A stretch of 15,897 nucleotides of DNA from Armatimonadota bacterium (GTDB lineage Bacteria; Armatimonadota; Armatimonadia; Armatimonadales; Armatimonadaceae): positions 1 through 15,897 of the forward strand of contig JACMIS010000301.1 in the NCBI GenBank assembly GCA_014381035.1, given 5' to 3'. Positions 14,684-15,897 of the stretch are shown piece by piece; within the stretch, counting starts at the first letter, position 1; each line of letters opens with the position of its first letter. A program made the position numbers and the translations under genes. Under the pieces are notes generated by a model. The model ran no database searches. It had not been told where the DNA came from and saw only the letters and a list, made by a program, of their open reading frames with translations.

Positions 14684-14721
14684 GCACGTTTCCGCGCCGG
14701 GTCGAGCGAAAAATTATTGAC

Positions 14722-14979
14722 TCATTCTTCTCCCGAAACTCCCCGGCACTCGCTGTACTCTTTCATATCGTCGAGCGGCGCGTCGAAGTCTTCCGCCATG
14801 TACGAAATGTCGTGCTTACCGCTCCCGCGTTTCGGACGTGGGCGTGCCGGGCCGGGCGACACCGCGGGCGGCAAGGCGGTTTACAGGTCGTCCAGAAGGA
14901 GCGCGGCGAGGCGGAGCCGCTCGGCAAGGGACAGGCGTTGTACCTGTTCGGAATAGACTTGTTGCGCGGTGAGTATCAT
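14722..14979 (-). pseudogene. DUF2281/VapB-type antitoxin remnant with an in-frame TAA
   Basis: From ATG 14979 the minus strand reads MILTAQQVYSEQVQRLSLAE and then RLRLAALLLDDL. This is the N-terminal helix pair of small antitoxin-like proteins (xYxxQVxxLxxxERLRLAxLxLxDL). TAA stops it at 14881-14883 after 32 residues. The same frame continues without any shift through a Pro/Arg-rich linker to HDISYMAEDFDAPLDDMKEY, the characteristic C-terminal DFDAPLxDxKEY toxin-binding tail, and ends at TGA 14722-14724. The whole is 86 codons, the usual size. A single nonsense change in an otherwise well-kept gene is the simplest explanation. No toxin gene follows; the next gene downstream is the TPR operon. 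Confidence 0.7.
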
Positions 14980-14985
14980 GCCCCG

Positions 14986-14991
14986 ATTATA
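14986..14991 (-). promoter_or_regulatory. -10 box of the antitoxin remnant, leaderless arrangement
   Basis: A perfect TATAAT precedes ATG 14979 by six bases, identical geometry to hisG. It supports ATG 14979 as the true start. Confidence 0.6.
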
Positions 14992-15037
14992 CCGCTGCGA
15001 CAGTGCAAAAGGTGTTTGCGCGAACCCGCGCCACGCT

Positions 15038-15067
15038 TTGCCCCCCCATCTCCGTTCGTGCTACAAT
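15038..15067 (+). promoter_or_regulatory. Possible promoter of the PEP-CTERM-like gene
   Basis: TTGCCC (15038-15043) and TACAAT (15062-15067) are 18 bases apart, and TACAAT is preceded by CGTGC, as in the TPR promoter. A start near 15074 would give a leader of about 70 bases, unlike the leaderless genes nearby. Confidence 0.4.
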
Positions 15068-15142
15068 TCCCACGCACGGAGGGACACTCCGCACTTCGTC
15101 TATCGCCACGACACCCGCCGCGCAAGAAAGGTTTGCAGACTC

Positions 15143-15843
15143 ATGACGGTATGTTACTCACTCGCCCGCCGCGCCGCCTTCGCCGCACTTTTCGCTCTCA
15201 CCCTGACCGCGCCCGCCACCGCACAGACTACAGTCTTCGATAACGGCAACCCGGATCTCATCAATGCGTTCCAGAGCGACCCGAGCAGCGGATTCTTTTC
15301 CGCCGAAACTTTCACGTTCGGTGCGACGACAACATTCGACACCGTGCGATGGTTCGGGGCATACGGATTCTCCGACACGCCAACCGCGACGGACGTGTTT
15401 ACCATCTCGTTCTTCGACATTACGGGGGGGTGCCGAACGCCACGCCGCGCACCGGCGAAGTGTTCGCGGTCGGTAGCCCTGGTCGCGTGGACACCGGTAG
15501 CGTTCTCAATGGGGGCTCCGACCTGTATCGCTACGAAGCCACGTTGTCGTCGCCAGTCACGATGGTTGCGGGAGCATACGGCATCTCGATTGTGAACGAC
15601 ACCACAGCGGACACAGATGACGATTGGTTCTGGGCAACCTCCGCGCAAACGGGAACCTTTTTTGTCCGCACTACCCCGACCGGCGCGTTTGAATCCAATC
15701 CCAGTTCGCTCGCGTTCCAGCTCATCGACAGCACGCCTGTGGTCGTGCCGGAGCTGGGAACGCTTGCTCTCGTGTTGCCCGCGCTCGCGTTAGTCGGCGC
15801 GGTTGTCGTGCGACGCCGCAAGCAGGTTGCGGCGGTTCTATAA
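15143..15843 (+). pseudogene. Secreted PEP-CTERM-like protein, frame broken at a G7 run
   Basis: ATG 15143 (AAAGG 11 bases upstream) opens a signal peptide (ARRAAFAALFALTLTAPATAQ). A beta-rich domain follows (FSAETFTFGATTTFDTVRWF and YGFSDTPTATDVFTISFFDI). At seven G (15424-15430) this frame turns into unrelated sequence and stops near 15595. The neighbouring frame continues the domain from VPNATPRTGEVFAVG, through YGISIVNDTTADTDDDWFWA and TFFVRTTPTGAF, and ends with VPELGTLALVLPALALVGAV plus VVRRRK. This is a PEP-CTERM-like sorting tail: a short motif (Pro-Glu-Leu instead of Pro-Glu-Pro), a hydrophobic helix and an Arg cluster. Five or eight G would give one 232-233-residue protein, which would be exported and anchored or surface-sorted. 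A sequencing error in the homopolymer, a true mutation or a phase-variable switch all fit. Confidence 0.78.
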
Positions 15844-15897
15844 TCACGCTCCTTAATAACTACGGAGATTAAAGCACGTCAGAAACGCCGTTCGCCC

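Overview
The window comes from a GC-rich bacterial chromosome. It looks like an environmental lineage related to Armatimonadota. This is an inference from a PEP-CTERM-like C-terminal anchor, a DUF2281-type antitoxin remnant, several promoters that imply leaderless mRNAs, and the overall gene style. No rRNA or marker gene is present to prove it. I see no tRNA, rRNA, CRISPR array or prophage, and no gene-free stretch longer than about 300 bases.

Layout. (1) 1-2215 is an accessory patch. It holds a nucleotidyltransferase-fold protein, then the 3' remnant of an IS630-type transposase broken by a 20-bp tandem duplication, then a decayed IS982-family element (about 1.04 kb, with recognisable inverted ends). 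The IS982 transposase is split into several frames by three short extra segments, each containing a hairpin, plus a 1-nt loss. (2) 2212-4618 on the minus strand reads hisG, anmK and a small unknown protein. (3) A 22-bp perfect palindrome lies in the divergent hisG/MFS promoter region, followed on the plus strand by an MFS exporter (4741-6042). (4) 6182-9560 on the minus strand holds a large membrane-anchored or exported ankyrin-repeat protein, a degenerate receiver-domain protein 5 bp downstream, and then a small secreted protein. (5) 9666-14672 on the minus strand is a tightly packed operon: secreted TPR protein, CPBP intramembrane protease, YggU/DUF167, thioredoxin reductase, a small (apparently frameshifted) protein, AcpS, PrmC. 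(6) 14722-15843 holds an antitoxin remnant with an in-frame stop and, divergently, a secreted PEP-CTERM-like protein whose frame breaks at a run of seven G.

Functional picture. Most of the window is housekeeping: histidine synthesis, muropeptide recycling, thioredoxin reduction, carrier-protein activation and release-factor methylation. The less ordinary material is the ankyrin/pseudo-receiver pair, the IS pseudogene with hairpin-bearing insertions, the large palindrome with a half copy elsewhere, the recurrent -10 box placed 5-6 nt before a start codon, and an unusual number of single-event gene breakages. No well-defined new defence or biosynthetic system is evident.
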